Below, piece after piece: positions 16,607 to 25,854 of a stretch of 64,000 bases of DNA. Source of the DNA: DASXRC01 sp036506495 (GTDB taxonomy: Bacteria > Actinomycetota > Actinomycetes > Mycobacteriales > Micromonosporaceae); the NCBI GenBank assembly GCA_036506495.1, contig DASXRQ010000232.1:1-64000 (forward strand). Direction: 5' to 3'. The notes beneath the pieces were generated by a model. The model was given only the letters and a program-made list of their open reading frames with translations. It had not been told where the DNA came from and ran no database searches. The position numbers were made by a program, and so were the translations under genes. Position 1 is the first letter of the stretch, and each line of letters begins with the position of its first letter.

Positions 16607-17863
16607 TTACGCCCGCTCCCTGGAGCCGGGTGGGAACAGCGCCCGGACATATGCGTTGGCGAACTTGCCCGCCGGATCGTGGCGTCGCATCAGGGACGCG
16701 AACGCGTCCGCGTGTTCGTACCGTTCGATGACCGTGGCGGGTGGGACGGACGCGACCTTGGCCCAGTGCGGTCGCGGCGCGAACGGCTCGAGCGCCCGCT
16801 CGACGAGGGCGACCACCGGTGCCACCGCGTCCCCGTCGGGCAGCCAGGTGAAGTGCAGGGCCAGGTTGTCGCGGCCGTACGCCGGGCTTAGCCACTGGTC
16901 GTCGGCGGCGACGCTCCGCACCTCGGCGATCTGCAGCACCGGCGCGACCTGGTCGGCGATGTCAGCCAACGCGGCGATGGCGGCAACTCCATGCGTACGC
17001 GGGACGAAGAACTCGGTCTGCAGCTCCTCGCCCGTGGAGGGGGTGAACTCCAGCCGGAAGTGCGGGAGTCGCAGGTGCCAGGGGCCGGTCACACCGAACT
17101 GTTGGGTGCAATGTTCGGCCGGCATGCCGGAGATCGGGTGACGCGGCCCGTCGGCGAGCCGTGCGCCCAGCCATGTCGGCGGGGCCGGCGGCGCCGAGGC
17201 GAGCTGCTTGAGCCACACCTGGAACCGGACCGGCGCCCGCCAGTTGGTGAAGGCGCTCACGCTGTACGCGCTGGCCAGCACCGCGTCCAGGTTGTCCAAC
17301 AGCGCTGTCACCGGCAGGTCGTCGTAGACGTACTGGCGCATCGCGAAGGTCGGCACGATCTCGAGGGTCAACGAGACCACCACACCGAGCGCGCCCAACG
17401 CGACGACCGCGCCGGGAAAGTCGGGTTGGCCGCGGCGGAGCGTGATCAGCGATCCGTCCGCCGTCACCAGCTCCACCGCCGCGACGGACGACGCCAGGGC
17501 CCGGTTGGCGTCGCCCGAGCCGTGGGTGCCCGTCGCCACCGCGCCGGCCACGGAGATGTGCGGCAACGACGGCAGGTTGGCCAGGGCGAAGCCGGCGGCG
17601 TCGAGAACCGTGGCGACATCGCCGTAGCGCAGGCCGGCCGAGACGACTACCTGGCCGCCGCCGGCCGACACGTCGGTGCGACGCGGCAGCTCGGCCACCG
17701 ACACGAGGTCGCCCTCGGTGTCCGCGATGCGGTTGAACGAGTGCCGCGTACCCACGGCGCGGATCTGCGGTGCGCCGGCCACGATGTCGCAGAGCTGTTC
17801 GACCGACGTCGGCTGGTGCAGCCGCGCGGCGGCGTACGTCACGTTTCCGGCCCAGTTCTTCAT
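16607..17863 (-). CDS. Alditol oxidase (FAD, VAO/PCMH family)
   Basis: 418 residues, close to Streptomyces alditol (xylitol/sorbitol) oxidase in length and text. The start is MKNWAGNVTYAA; the FAD domain has RAVGTRHSFNRIADTEGDLVS (flavin-linked His in the RHSFN segment), SLPHISVAGAVATGTHGSGD and LGALGVVVSLTLE. The C-terminal ALO domain has FRLEFTPSTGEEL, EVRSVAADDQWLSPAYGRD, HFTWLPD and DPAGKFANAYVR. It oxidises sugar alcohols to aldoses, releasing H2O2. Start ATG at 17863, 2 bases after the GH3 stop, so it is the last gene of the ABC-glycosidase operon. It would act on polyols or sugars freed by the glycosidase. Confidence 0.92.
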   Translation of the reverse strand: MKNWAGNVTYAAARLHQPTSVEQLCDIVAGAPQIRAVGTRHSFNRIADTEGDLVSVAELPRRTDVSAGGGQVVVSAGLRYGDVATVLDAAGFALANLPSLPHISVAGAVATGTHGSGDANRALASSVAAVELVTADGSLITLRRGQPDFPGAVVALGALGVVVSLTLEIVPTFAMRQYVYDDLPVTALLDNLDAVLASAYSVSAFTNWRAPVRFQVWLKQLASAPPAPPTWLGARLADGPRHPISGMPAEHCTQQFGVTGPWHLRLPHFRLEFTPSTGEELQTEFFVPRTHGVAAIAALADIADQVAPVLQIAEVRSVAADDQWLSPAYGRDNLALHFTWLPDGDAVAPVVALVERALEPFAPRPHWAKVASVPPATVIERYEHADAFASLMRRHDPAGKFANAYVRALFPPGSRERA

Positions 17864-17865
17864 GA

Positions 17866-20001
17866 TCACAAGGTTACGGTGGCGACGGCTGCGGCTGGGT
17901 CGCCGGCGTGGGAGCCGACCTCGATGCGGAACTCGCCCGCGGCCACCGTCCACTTACCCGGACCGTCCCTCGTGGACAGCCGGTCCAGCGGCAGGTCGAG
18001 GTCGATGCGGACCTCCTCACCGGCGGCCAAATCGACCCGCGCGAAGTCGAGGAGCACCCGGTCGACGCCCGGACTGCCTTCGGCGGGGCGGCTCGCGTAC
18101 ACCTGCAGGACGTGCCCGCCCGCTCGGTCGCCGACGTTCGAGACGGTCGCCGAGATCAGCAGTCGTCCGGCCTCACGCCGGACGGTTGCCTCGGACACGG
18201 AAAAGCGGGTGTACGAGAGGCCGAAGCCCAGCGGGTAGGTCGGCGCCACGCCGTCGCGGTCGAGCCTGCGCTGCCCATGCCAGCGGTCGTAGGTGACCAC
18301 GGTGGCGTTCCTGTCGAACGGCGGCAGGTCGGCCTCGTCGCGGGGGACGACGAACGGCAGCCGTCCGCCCGGTTCGGCCACGCCCAGCAGAACGTCGGCG
18401 AGCGCGTTACCGCCTTCCATGCCGGGATACCAGGCGAGCAGCACCGCGGGCACCTCGTGTCGCCAGTGCTCCATCGTCACGGCGGCGCCGGCCATGACGA
18501 CCACGACGGTCCGTGGGTTCGCCGCGGCGACGGCCCGGATGAGGTCCTCGTCGGCCGCGCGCAGGCGAAGCGAGTCGCGGTCACCGCCGACGAGCTGCGG
18601 GCCGGCATCCCACACGCGGGCCAGGTCGGCGAGGGCGCCCGGATCGTCCGCCGGTGGGTAGAGCGTCGCCAGGCCCGGGTCGAACGACCCGACGTACTCG
18701 CCTTCGTCTTCCGCCGTATAGCCGACGACGACCACGACGGCATCGGCCGCGGCGGCAGCTTCGACGGCCGCCGCGACATCGCTGCCGTCGGCCGACGTGA
18801 CGTCCGCGTCGGGCAACGCCGCCCGCAGACCGGCGAGCGGCGTGACGACGTACGGGGCCCGCACGTCCGACGACCCGTGGTCGCCGGTGTTCGGCACGTC
18901 GGCGAGGCGGCCGACGACGGCGAGGCGGCGCAGGTCGGCGGCGGCCAGCGGGAGGATCTGCTCGTTGCGCAGCAGCACCATGGATCGGGCGGCAACCATG
19001 CGCGCGAGGGCCCGGTGCGCCGCGGACGCGACGACGTCGCGGGACGGCGACTCGACCGGGACCCGGGCGGCGAACCGCATCTGTGTCGCCAGGATCCGCG
19101 CCGCCGCGCGGTCGACGTCCGCCCAGGATGCCGCGCCCGAGGCGAGGGCGTCGGGGAGGGCGTGGGCACGCTGCTGCGCGAACGGCATCTCGACGTCCAG
19201 TCCCGCCGTCAGCGAGGTGACCGGGTCGCGCACCCCCCAGACGAAGTCTGAGATCACGAAGCCCTCGAAGCCCCACTCGTCGCGCAGGATGTCGGTCAGC
19301 AGAGTCTGGTTCTGCCCGCACCACTGGCCGTTCACGGAGTTGTACGCACTCATGACGCTTGCGACGCCGGCCTCGACAACCATACGGAAGTGTGGCAGGT
19401 AGACCTCGTGCAGCGTCTGCTCGTCCACCCGCACGTCGACGGTGAACCGGGTGTTCTCCATGCTGTTGCAGGCGTAGTGCTTGACGCACGCCATCACGTG
19501 CCGCTGGGCACCGCGGGCGAGCGCCGCGCCCATCGCGCCGAGCAGCGTCGGCTCCTCGCCGTACGTCTCCTGTGCCCGGCCCCACGCCGGGTGCCGGAGG
19601 AGGTTGACGCACACCCCACCGAAGAAGTTGCCGCCCTGCGCGCGGATCTCGGCGCCGATGGCGTCACCGACCCGCTCCTCCAGCGCCGGGTCCCAGGTCG
19701 CTCCCCGAGCCATCGGCACGGGAAAGGCAGTGGACCGACCGATGACGGCTCCACGCGGTCCGTCGCAGAATCGGATGCCGGGGATGCCCAGCCGCGGCAC
19801 GGCTCCGGCCACGATCGGCTCGAGGTTGTAGCCGACGCCCATCATGTTCGGCATCCCGGGCCAGAACGGCTCATCGCCGTCCAGGAGGCCGAGCTTCTCG
19901 GCATCCGTGCACCGCTCGAGCAGCGCGCGCGCCTGTTCGTCGGGTGCGGCGCCGGACCGGACCGACTCGACCGCCCGGTCGAACGCGGATCCAGTCGTCA
20001 C
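17866..20001 (-). CDS. Glycoside hydrolase family 3 protein (beta-glucosidase type)
   Basis: 711 residues. GH3 N-terminal barrel: GIRFCDGPRGA, ACVKHYACNSMENTRF, the nucleophile Asp252 in GFVISDFVWGVRDP. GH3 C-terminal domain with RSMVLLRNEQILPL, and a fibronectin-III-like end (LQVYASRPAEG...). No signal peptide, so it is cytoplasmic and acts on imported oligosaccharides. The GTG at 20001 overlaps the permease stop (GTGA). It belongs to the operon with binding protein, two permeases and alditol oxidase. Beta-glucosidase or beta-xylosidase cannot be told apart by eye. Confidence 0.9.
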   Translation of the reverse strand: MTTGSAFDRAVESVRSGAAPDEQARALLERCTDAEKLGLLDGDEPFWPGMPNMMGVGYNLEPIVAGAVPRLGIPGIRFCDGPRGAVIGRSTAFPVPMARGATWDPALEERVGDAIGAEIRAQGGNFFGGVCVNLLRHPAWGRAQETYGEEPTLLGAMGAALARGAQRHVMACVKHYACNSMENTRFTVDVRVDEQTLHEVYLPHFRMVVEAGVASVMSAYNSVNGQWCGQNQTLLTDILRDEWGFEGFVISDFVWGVRDPVTSLTAGLDVEMPFAQQRAHALPDALASGAASWADVDRAAARILATQMRFAARVPVESPSRDVVASAAHRALARMVAARSMVLLRNEQILPLAAADLRRLAVVGRLADVPNTGDHGSSDVRAPYVVTPLAGLRAALPDADVTSADGSDVAAAVEAAAAADAVVVVVGYTAEDEGEYVGSFDPGLATLYPPADDPGALADLARVWDAGPQLVGGDRDSLRLRAADEDLIRAVAAANPRTVVVVMAGAAVTMEHWRHEVPAVLLAWYPGMEGGNALADVLLGVAEPGGRLPFVVPRDEADLPPFDRNATVVTYDRWHGQRRLDRDGVAPTYPLGFGLSYTRFSVSEATVRREAGRLLISATVSNVGDRAGGHVLQVYASRPAEGSPGVDRVLLDFARVDLAAGEEVRIDLDLPLDRLSTRDGPGKWTVAAGEFRIEVGSHAGDPAAAVATVTL

Positions 20002-20894
20002 TTGCCGAAGCCCGCGGTCAGTCCACTGAGGAGTTGGCGACGGCCCACGGCGTACAGGATGAGGATCGGCAGGGTGGTCAGGACGACGGAGGCGAGGACG
20101 GCGGGCACGTTGACGCTGTACTGGCCCTGGAACGTCCACAGCGCGAGCGGCAGGGGGCGCTTGCTGGGAGACTGAATGAGGATCAGCGGCAGGAGGAACC
20201 CGTTCCAGATCGCCAGTCCATTGTAGACCGTGACGGTGACCAGCGCCGGTCGGGTCAGCGGGAACGCCAGGTGCCACAGCGTGCCCCATTCGGTCGCGCC
20301 GTCCATTCTCATCGACTCGAACAGCTCCTTGGGGACGTCACGGATGAAGTTCGAGAGCACGAGGACCGACAACGGGATCGCGAATGCGATCGACGGCAGG
20401 ATGATCGCGAGCAGCGTGTCGTAGAGGCGCAGCCGGATGATGATGAGGTAGACGGGGATGATGGTCGCCTGCAATGGGATCGCCAGTCCCATGAGGAACA
20501 GCGCGTTGGTCAACCGCAGGAACCAGTTGGCGCCGCCGCGCACGATGGCGAAGCCCGCCATGAAGGCGATGAGGACCGCGGGAATGACGGCCCCGACTGT
20601 GACGATGACGCTGTTGATGAAGTAATGGGCGAAGTCCGACCTGATGACCAGTCGGTAGTTCTCCCACGTCGGGTCGGTCGGCGGACGCAGGGGGTTCATC
20701 GCGAAGTAGTTGCCCTGCGTCTTGAAGCTCGTTATGAGGATCCAGTAGATGGGCAGCATGACGACCACAAGCCAGAGCCAGCCCGCCGACCCGCCCAGCC
20801 AGTTGATGTGGCGGGTCCGGCGGCCACGGGCCGGCCGCCGCTGGGCCGGCGCCTCGGTCGTCCGGCCCCTCCCGGTGGTCAGCGTCGTCGACAC
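19998..20894 (-). CDS. Sugar ABC transporter permease (MalG type)
   Basis: 298 residues, six membrane helices. It has the MalG-type features PIYWILITSFKTQGNYF near the start and the EAA loop ELFESMRMDGATEWGTLWHLAFPLTRPAL that contacts the ATPase. The N-terminal 35 residues are basic and disordered. It is in the operon after the MalF-type permease (1 base apart) and overlaps the GH3 gene by 4 bases. No ATPase gene is in the operon; such importers usually share MsiK. Confidence 0.92.
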   Translation of the reverse strand: MSTTLTTGRGRTTEAPAQRRPARGRRTRHINWLGGSAGWLWLVVVMLPIYWILITSFKTQGNYFAMNPLRPPTDPTWENYRLVIRSDFAHYFINSVIVTVGAVIPAVLIAFMAGFAIVRGGANWFLRLTNALFLMGLAIPLQATIIPVYLIIIRLRLYDTLLAIILPSIAFAIPLSVLVLSNFIRDVPKELFESMRMDGATEWGTLWHLAFPLTRPALVTVTVYNGLAIWNGFLLPLILIQSPSKRPLPLALWTFQGQYSVNVPAVLASVVLTTLPILILYAVGRRQLLSGLTAGFGK

Positions 20895-20895
20895 G

Positions 20896-21822
20896 TCAGA
20901 CTCCTTCCAACTGGCTCTCGCTCGCGCTGCCGCCGCCGAGCCGGCGCAGGAGCAGCGCCAGACCGAGACCGACGAGCACGAGGATGACCGCGATGGCGCT
21001 CGCCGGACCCATGAGGTTGGCCTGGAAGCCGCGCTTGTACATGTCGAGCGCGAGGACGCGGGTGGCGTCGCCGGGTCCGCCCTCGGTGAGCACGAAGATG
21101 AGGTCGAAGAACGTCAGCGACCCCACGACCATCAGCGTCGACGACGTGATGATGGTGTACTTCAGCTGCGGCAACGTGATGCTGAAAAATTGCCGGACCG
21201 GTCCCGCGCCGTCGATCTGGGCCGCCTCGTACATCGAGACCGGGATCTGGCGCACGCCGCCCTGGTAGATGAGCGAGTGGAACGGGATGTACTGCCACGA
21301 CACGACAAAGATGATCACGCCGAGGGCGAGGTTGCCGCGGCCGAGCCAGTCCTGCGCCAGCAGCGGGATGCCCAGCCCGGCGCCGAGGCCGAAGTTCGGG
21401 TCCAGCAGTGCCTTGTAGGTGATGGCGATGGCCGCCGAGCTCAGCAGGAGCGGCACGAAGTACAGCACGGCCAGGAACTCGCGGTAGCGCTGGTGACCGG
21501 CGAGGAACACCCCGATGAGGATCGACAGCGGTGTCTGGGCCGCCCACGAGAGGGCCATCACGAGGAAGGTCACCCACAGCGCGTGGGGCAGCCCGGGGTC
21601 GGTCAGGACCGAGCGCCAGCTGGCGAAGCCGGCCGGCTTGATCTCGCCGATCCCGTCCCACGAGGAGAAGCTGAGGAAGAGCACGCCGAGCAGCGGGACG
21701 ACGCCGAACCCGATGAACATCACGAGGGCGGGCAGCGCCATCCAGGCGACCGACCCGCTCCGCCCGCCGGTCGAGGCGGCTGACCGCGTCCGTGCCACGG
21801 CGGGCGGAGCGAGCGTGGTCAT
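20896..21822 (-). CDS. Sugar ABC transporter permease (MalF type)
   Basis: 308 residues with six membrane helices. Typical beginning LPALVMFIGFGVVPLLGVLFLSF, and the EAA loop MYEAAQIDGAGPVRQFFSITLPQL. The ATG at 21822 overlaps the stop of the binding-protein gene (ATGA). Pairs with the MalG-type permease that follows. Confidence 0.92.
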   Translation of the reverse strand: MTTLAPPAVARTRSAASTGGRSGSVAWMALPALVMFIGFGVVPLLGVLFLSFSSWDGIGEIKPAGFASWRSVLTDPGLPHALWVTFLVMALSWAAQTPLSILIGVFLAGHQRYREFLAVLYFVPLLLSSAAIAITYKALLDPNFGLGAGLGIPLLAQDWLGRGNLALGVIIFVVSWQYIPFHSLIYQGGVRQIPVSMYEAAQIDGAGPVRQFFSITLPQLKYTIITSSTLMVVGSLTFFDLIFVLTEGGPGDATRVLALDMYKRGFQANLMGPASAIAVILVLVGLGLALLLRRLGGGSASESQLEGV

Positions 21823-23153
21823 TGCCCGATGACCTGGTTCATGTTGGCGGCGTACTGCTGCGGCGTGATCGACAGCTGGAAGAGCTTGGCGATGTTGTCC
21901 AGCAGCTTCTCCGCGGCGGTGGGGCTCATCGCCTGGTCCCACGACTGTGCGAAGACCTTGGCGTTGCTCGCCGTGTTGTAGACGAACTTGAGGAAGTCGG
22001 CGTCCTTGGAGGCCGTCAGCTGGGTGTCGCTGCCCTTGACGATCGGCACCGCCCCGGCGTCGATCCACTCCTTGACCTCGGCGTCGGAGAGCACCGCGGT
22101 CGAGAAGAACTTCTTGGCGGTCTCCTTCTCCGCGGCGGTGGCCTTCGACGAGATGGACAGGTATTGGCCGGGGTTGCCGACCGTGTCGCTGGGGTCGCCC
22201 TTGCCGCCCTCGACCGGCGGAAAGTTCATGTAGCCGAGGTTGCCGCCGGAGACGAACTTACCGCCGTCGGCGGCCATGCTCCCGTACGTCCAGGTGCCGT
22301 GCAGCATCATCGCCGCCTTGCCGGTGTAGAGCAGCGCCTGGTCGGCGTTCGAGTCGGCGGTGATCGAGGAGAAGCCCTTGACGAAGCCCTTCGCCTTGAT
22401 CAGCTCCTGCATCTTGGTGAGCCCGTCGATGGCCGCCGGGTTGGACCAGCCGTCCTTCTCGCCGTTGAAGATGGCTTCGAAGACCTCGCTCCCGCCGATC
22501 CGGTCGAAGAGGAACTCCAGCCACATCATGTTCGTCCACCGCGACTGACCGCCGAGGGAGAACGGCGCGATGCCCTTCGCGTTGAACTTGGGCACCAGGG
22601 CCATGATGTCGCCCCATGACTGTGGGGGCTGCGCGCCGACCTTGTCGAAGGCACGCTTGTCGTAGAAGAGCACGATCGGCTGAACCGTCTCCGCGGGCAT
22701 CGCGTAGATCTTGCCGTTGATCGTCGCGGCGCCGAAGGACGAGGGGAACAGGCGGTCCTTGATGGCCGGGTTCTGGGAGAACCAGTCGGTGAGGTCGTCG
22801 ACCTGGCTGGCCTCGACGTAGCTCTTCAGCCCGCCGCCACCCCAGCCCCAGATGATCGTGGGTGCCTGGCCCGCGCCGATCGCCGTCTTGATCTTCGTCT
22901 TGTACGCGTCGTTCTGGAAGGTGGTCGCCTTGATCTGGGTCTTGGGGTTCGCCGTGTTGAAACGGTTGACGGTGTTGGTGCGGATGCCTTCGCCCGGCTG
23001 GCCGGTGAGGTACCAGTAGGTGGCCCCGGAGCCGCCACCACCGCCACCCGGCCGGCTCGGGCCGGAGCTGCCGCAGGCGGTCAACGCCACCCCGGCACCG
23101 GTGCCGACGGCGAGGTTGAGGAAGTGGCGGCGAGACATCATTCTGCGATCCAC
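21819..23153 (-). CDS. Sugar-binding lipoprotein of an ABC importer
   Basis: 444 residues. The GTG at 23153 (VDRRMMSRRHFLNLAVG) has GGAGGT at 23158-23163; two ATGs follow at 23141 and 23138. RR, a hydrophobic stretch and the lipobox LTAC at about residue 30 give a lipid-anchored protein, possibly Tat-exported. The mature part is a family-1 solute-binding protein: GLKSYVEASQVDDLTDWF, VQPIVLFYDKRAFDKVGAQPP, MMLHGTWTYGSM, and KFFSTAVLSDAEVKEW. A glycine-rich linker follows the lipobox. First gene of the five-gene operon; the operator candidate at 23268-23296 lies just upstream. Confidence 0.92.
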   Translation of the reverse strand: MDRRMMSRRHFLNLAVGTGAGVALTACGSSGPSRPGGGGGGSGATYWYLTGQPGEGIRTNTVNRFNTANPKTQIKATTFQNDAYKTKIKTAIGAGQAPTIIWGWGGGGLKSYVEASQVDDLTDWFSQNPAIKDRLFPSSFGAATINGKIYAMPAETVQPIVLFYDKRAFDKVGAQPPQSWGDIMALVPKFNAKGIAPFSLGGQSRWTNMMWLEFLFDRIGGSEVFEAIFNGEKDGWSNPAAIDGLTKMQELIKAKGFVKGFSSITADSNADQALLYTGKAAMMLHGTWTYGSMAADGGKFVSGGNLGYMNFPPVEGGKGDPSDTVGNPGQYLSISSKATAAEKETAKKFFSTAVLSDAEVKEWIDAGAVPIVKGSDTQLTASKDADFLKFVYNTASNAKVFAQSWDQAMSPTAAEKLLDNIAKLFQLSITPQQYAANMNQVIGQ

Positions 23154-23267
23154 GCTGACCTCCGTAAGGGGGGAGCCGCGGGGTCCCGCGGCGGGTCGGT
23201 CGTCTGAGACGGTGGCCGCCAGCGGCTCCCGTGCCACGAGCGGCAGATTTCGCAGAGGCTGCGCAAA

Positions 23268-23296
23268 TTAACGTAGAAAGCTGTACGTTAACGTAG
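23268..23296. promoter_or_regulatory. Operator candidate for the sugar locus (palindrome plus half copy)
   Basis: TACGTTAACGTA at 23284-23295 is a perfect 12-bp palindrome. The 9-mer TTAACGTAG occurs at 23268-23276 and again at 23288-23296, exactly 20 bases apart, i.e. about two helix turns on the same face. It is the most AT-rich spot of the divergent gap between the binding-protein gene and the second GH3 gene, and the LacI-family regulator is two genes away. A different inverted pair, CGAAA/TTTCG, is at 23373-23383 closer to the GH3 gene. Most LacI operators centre on CpG, whereas this one centres on TTAA, so the link is inference. Confidence 0.55.
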
Positions 23297-23418
23297 GGAA
23301 GCCGCAGTCGGCGTGTCAAGAGGATGGACGCGCTCTCCCAATGCGTGACAGTAGAGTCACCGCGGACCTCTTCGAAAATTTCGGCGAACGATCTACGATC
23401 TTGCGGCAAGGAGGCCTC

Positions 23419-25842
23419 GTGACGACACACGATCCGACCGCCACCGTAGACCGGGTGGCCCCGCCGTGGCGCGACGTGACGTTGCCGGTCACCGAGCGGG
23501 TCGACCTTCTCCTCGCCGAGATGACTCTCGACGAGAAGGTTGCCCAGCTGGGCAGCCGGTGGGTCCGCAACGACATGGACCGGAACGGCGAAACAGGACC
23601 GGTCCCGGACGGCGACACCAGCCACAACGTCGCGCCAATGCAGGATGTCTTCGCCGCCGCTGGCGCGATGTCACTGGAGGAGGCCAGCCGGCACGGGCTC
23701 GGCCACCTCACCAGGGTCTACGGCGGCGTCCCGGTGTCGGTCGAGGAGGGCGCGGCGGAGTTGGTCCAGCAGCAGCACGCCGTGCTCGGCGGTTCGCGAC
23801 TGCGGATCCCCGCTCTCGTCCACGAGGAGTGCCTCACCGGTTTCACGATGCTCGGTGCGACGGTCTATCCGGCGGCGATCGCCTGGGGGGCGACGTTCGA
23901 CCCCGACCTGGTCGAGCGGATGGCCGCCGCCATCGGGCGGGACATGGCCGCGCTCGGCGTCCACCAGGGCCTGTCGCCCGTGGTGGACGTCGTCCGCGAC
24001 TACCGCTGGGGCCGCGTCGAGGAGACGATGGGCGAGGACCCTTACCTCGTCGCGATGCTGGGTGCCGCCTACGTTCGTGGCCTGCAGAGCGCGGGTGTCA
24101 TCGCCACGCTGAAACACTTCGCCGGATACTCGGCCTCGCGCGCTGCGCGCAACCACGGGCCGGTCTCGATGGGGCGGCGCGAGCTCATGGACGTCATCCT
24201 GCCGCCGTTCGAGACGGCCGTGCTCGCGGGAGCCGGCTCGGTGATGAACTCGTATTCCGATGTGGACGGTGTACCGGCGGCGGTGGATCCCTGGTTGCTC
24301 ACCGAGTTGCTGCGCCGGCAGTGGGGGTTCAGCGGCACCGTGGTGTCCGACTACTGGGCCGTGCCGTTCGTTGCGACGATGCACCGCGTCGCAGCGGACA
24401 TCGACGAGGCCGGCGCGCTCGCTCTCACCGCCGGCGTCGACGTCGAGCTGCCGGACACCCTCGCGTTCGGCACCGCCCTGGTGGAACGCGTGCGGCGCGG
24501 CGACCTGCCCGAGGAGGTCGTGGACCGCGCCGTCCGGCGGCTGCTCCTCCAGAAGGCGCAACTGGGGTTGCTCGACCCGGATTGGACGCCGGAGCGCTCC
24601 GTGGCCGGCGCGACCGCTGCCGACCTCGACTCTCCCGGCAACCGCGCGCTCGCCCGGGAGATGGCGGAGCGGTCGGTCGTCCTGCTCGACGCCGGGTCGG
24701 CGCTCCCGCTTCGGGGGGACGGGCGTCCGACGCCCCGCCGGGTGGCCGTCGTCGGCCCCTGCGCCGCGGACCCGCGCACGTTCCTGGGCTGTTACGCCTT
24801 CCCCAACCACGTGCTGTCGCGCTACCCCGACCTCGGCCTCGGCATCGAGGTTCGGAGCGTGGTCGAGGCCCTGCGTGCGGAGCTGCCGGACGCGGATGTT
24901 GTCCACGAGAGCGGCTGCGCGGTGCAGGGAACTGACCGGTCGGGCTTCCCGGCGGCCGTCGCCGCGGCCCGGGAGTCCGACCTGTGCGTGGCCGTCGTCG
25001 GCGACCTCGCCGGTCTGTTCGGGCGCGGCACCTCCGGTGAGGGGTGCGACGCCGAGGACCTCCGGCTTCCGGGGGTGCAGGCCGGCCTGCTCGCCGAGCT
25101 GCTCGACACTGGCACGCCGGTGGTCGTGGTCGTTGTTTCCGGCCGCCCGTACGCACTCGGCGGCGTGTACCGCCGAGCCGCCGGTCTCGTCCAGGCGTTT
25201 ATGCCGGGGGAGGAGGGCGGATCCGCGATCGCCGGCGTGCTGTCCGGGCGCGTCCAGCCCAGCGGCAAGCTGCCCGTGCAGATCCCTCGGCACCCCGGGG
25301 GCCAGCCCGGCACGTATCTCCAGCCGCCACTCGGCGCCGAGAACACCGGTATCAGCACGGTCGACCCCACGCCATTGTTTCCCTTTGGACATGGTGCGTC
25401 GTACACCACGTTCGAGGTCGACGACCTGCGGATCAGCGACGCCGAGGTGCCTACCGACGGCGAGTTCACGGTTTCGGTCCGCGTACGCAACACCGGCCCG
25501 CGAGCGGGATCGGAAGTCGTGCAGCTCTACCTCCACGACGTCGTCGCCCAGGTGGTTCGGCCCGTGCGGCAGCTGGCGGGGTTCGCCCGCGTACAGCTGG
25601 AGCCCGGCGACGACGTCGACGTGCGGTTCCGCGTGCACGCCGACCGGACGGCGTTCACCGGCCGCGACCTGGCGCGCATCGTCGAACCTGGTGACGTCGA
25701 CGTGCTCGTCGGAACCTCCGCGGCCGACCTGCCATGCCGGGGTACCGTACGGCTGGCCGGCCCCGTGCGGGTGGTCGGGCACGACCGCAGGCTGGTTACA
25801 CCGGTAGATCTCAGCCCGGCCCGGGGCTACGTCGGCGGGTAG
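23419..25842 (+). CDS. Glycoside hydrolase family 3 protein (beta-glucosidase/xylosidase type)
   Basis: 807 residues from the GTG at 23419, which follows AAGGAGG at 23408-23414 with ideal spacing; upstream in-frame codons lack this. GH3 barrel motifs: LRIPALVHEECLTGF, GLSPVVDVVRDYRWGRVEETMGEDPY, ATLKHFAGYSASR, and the nucleophile Asp311 in GTVVSDYWAVPF. C-terminal GH3 domain with EMAERSVVLLDAG and a fibronectin-III-like tail (VRNTGPRAGSEVVQLYLHD). No signal peptide. It is divergent from the ABC operon and 12 bases before the LacI gene. It likely cleaves the same imported oligosaccharide as the other GH3 with a different linkage preference. Confidence 0.9.
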   Translation: MTTHDPTATVDRVAPPWRDVTLPVTERVDLLLAEMTLDEKVAQLGSRWVRNDMDRNGETGPVPDGDTSHNVAPMQDVFAAAGAMSLEEASRHGLGHLTRVYGGVPVSVEEGAAELVQQQHAVLGGSRLRIPALVHEECLTGFTMLGATVYPAAIAWGATFDPDLVERMAAAIGRDMAALGVHQGLSPVVDVVRDYRWGRVEETMGEDPYLVAMLGAAYVRGLQSAGVIATLKHFAGYSASRAARNHGPVSMGRRELMDVILPPFETAVLAGAGSVMNSYSDVDGVPAAVDPWLLTELLRRQWGFSGTVVSDYWAVPFVATMHRVAADIDEAGALALTAGVDVELPDTLAFGTALVERVRRGDLPEEVVDRAVRRLLLQKAQLGLLDPDWTPERSVAGATAADLDSPGNRALAREMAERSVVLLDAGSALPLRGDGRPTPRRVAVVGPCAADPRTFLGCYAFPNHVLSRYPDLGLGIEVRSVVEALRAELPDADVVHESGCAVQGTDRSGFPAAVAAARESDLCVAVVGDLAGLFGRGTSGEGCDAEDLRLPGVQAGLLAELLDTGTPVVVVVVSGRPYALGGVYRRAAGLVQAFMPGEEGGSAIAGVLSGRVQPSGKLPVQIPRHPGGQPGTYLQPPLGAENTGISTVDPTPLFPFGHGASYTTFEVDDLRISDAEVPTDGEFTVSVRVRNTGPRAGSEVVQLYLHDVVAQVVRPVRQLAGFARVQLEPGDDVDVRFRVHADRTAFTGRDLARIVEPGDVDVLVGTSAADLPCRGTVRLAGPVRVVGHDRRLVTPVDLSPARGYVGG

Positions 25843-25854
25843 GAGGAGGACGTC

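Noticed and set aside
23671..25782. 703-residue open frame opposite the second GH3 gene
   Set aside because: Antisense shadow; the plus-strand frame has every GH3 motif and a good ribosome binding site.
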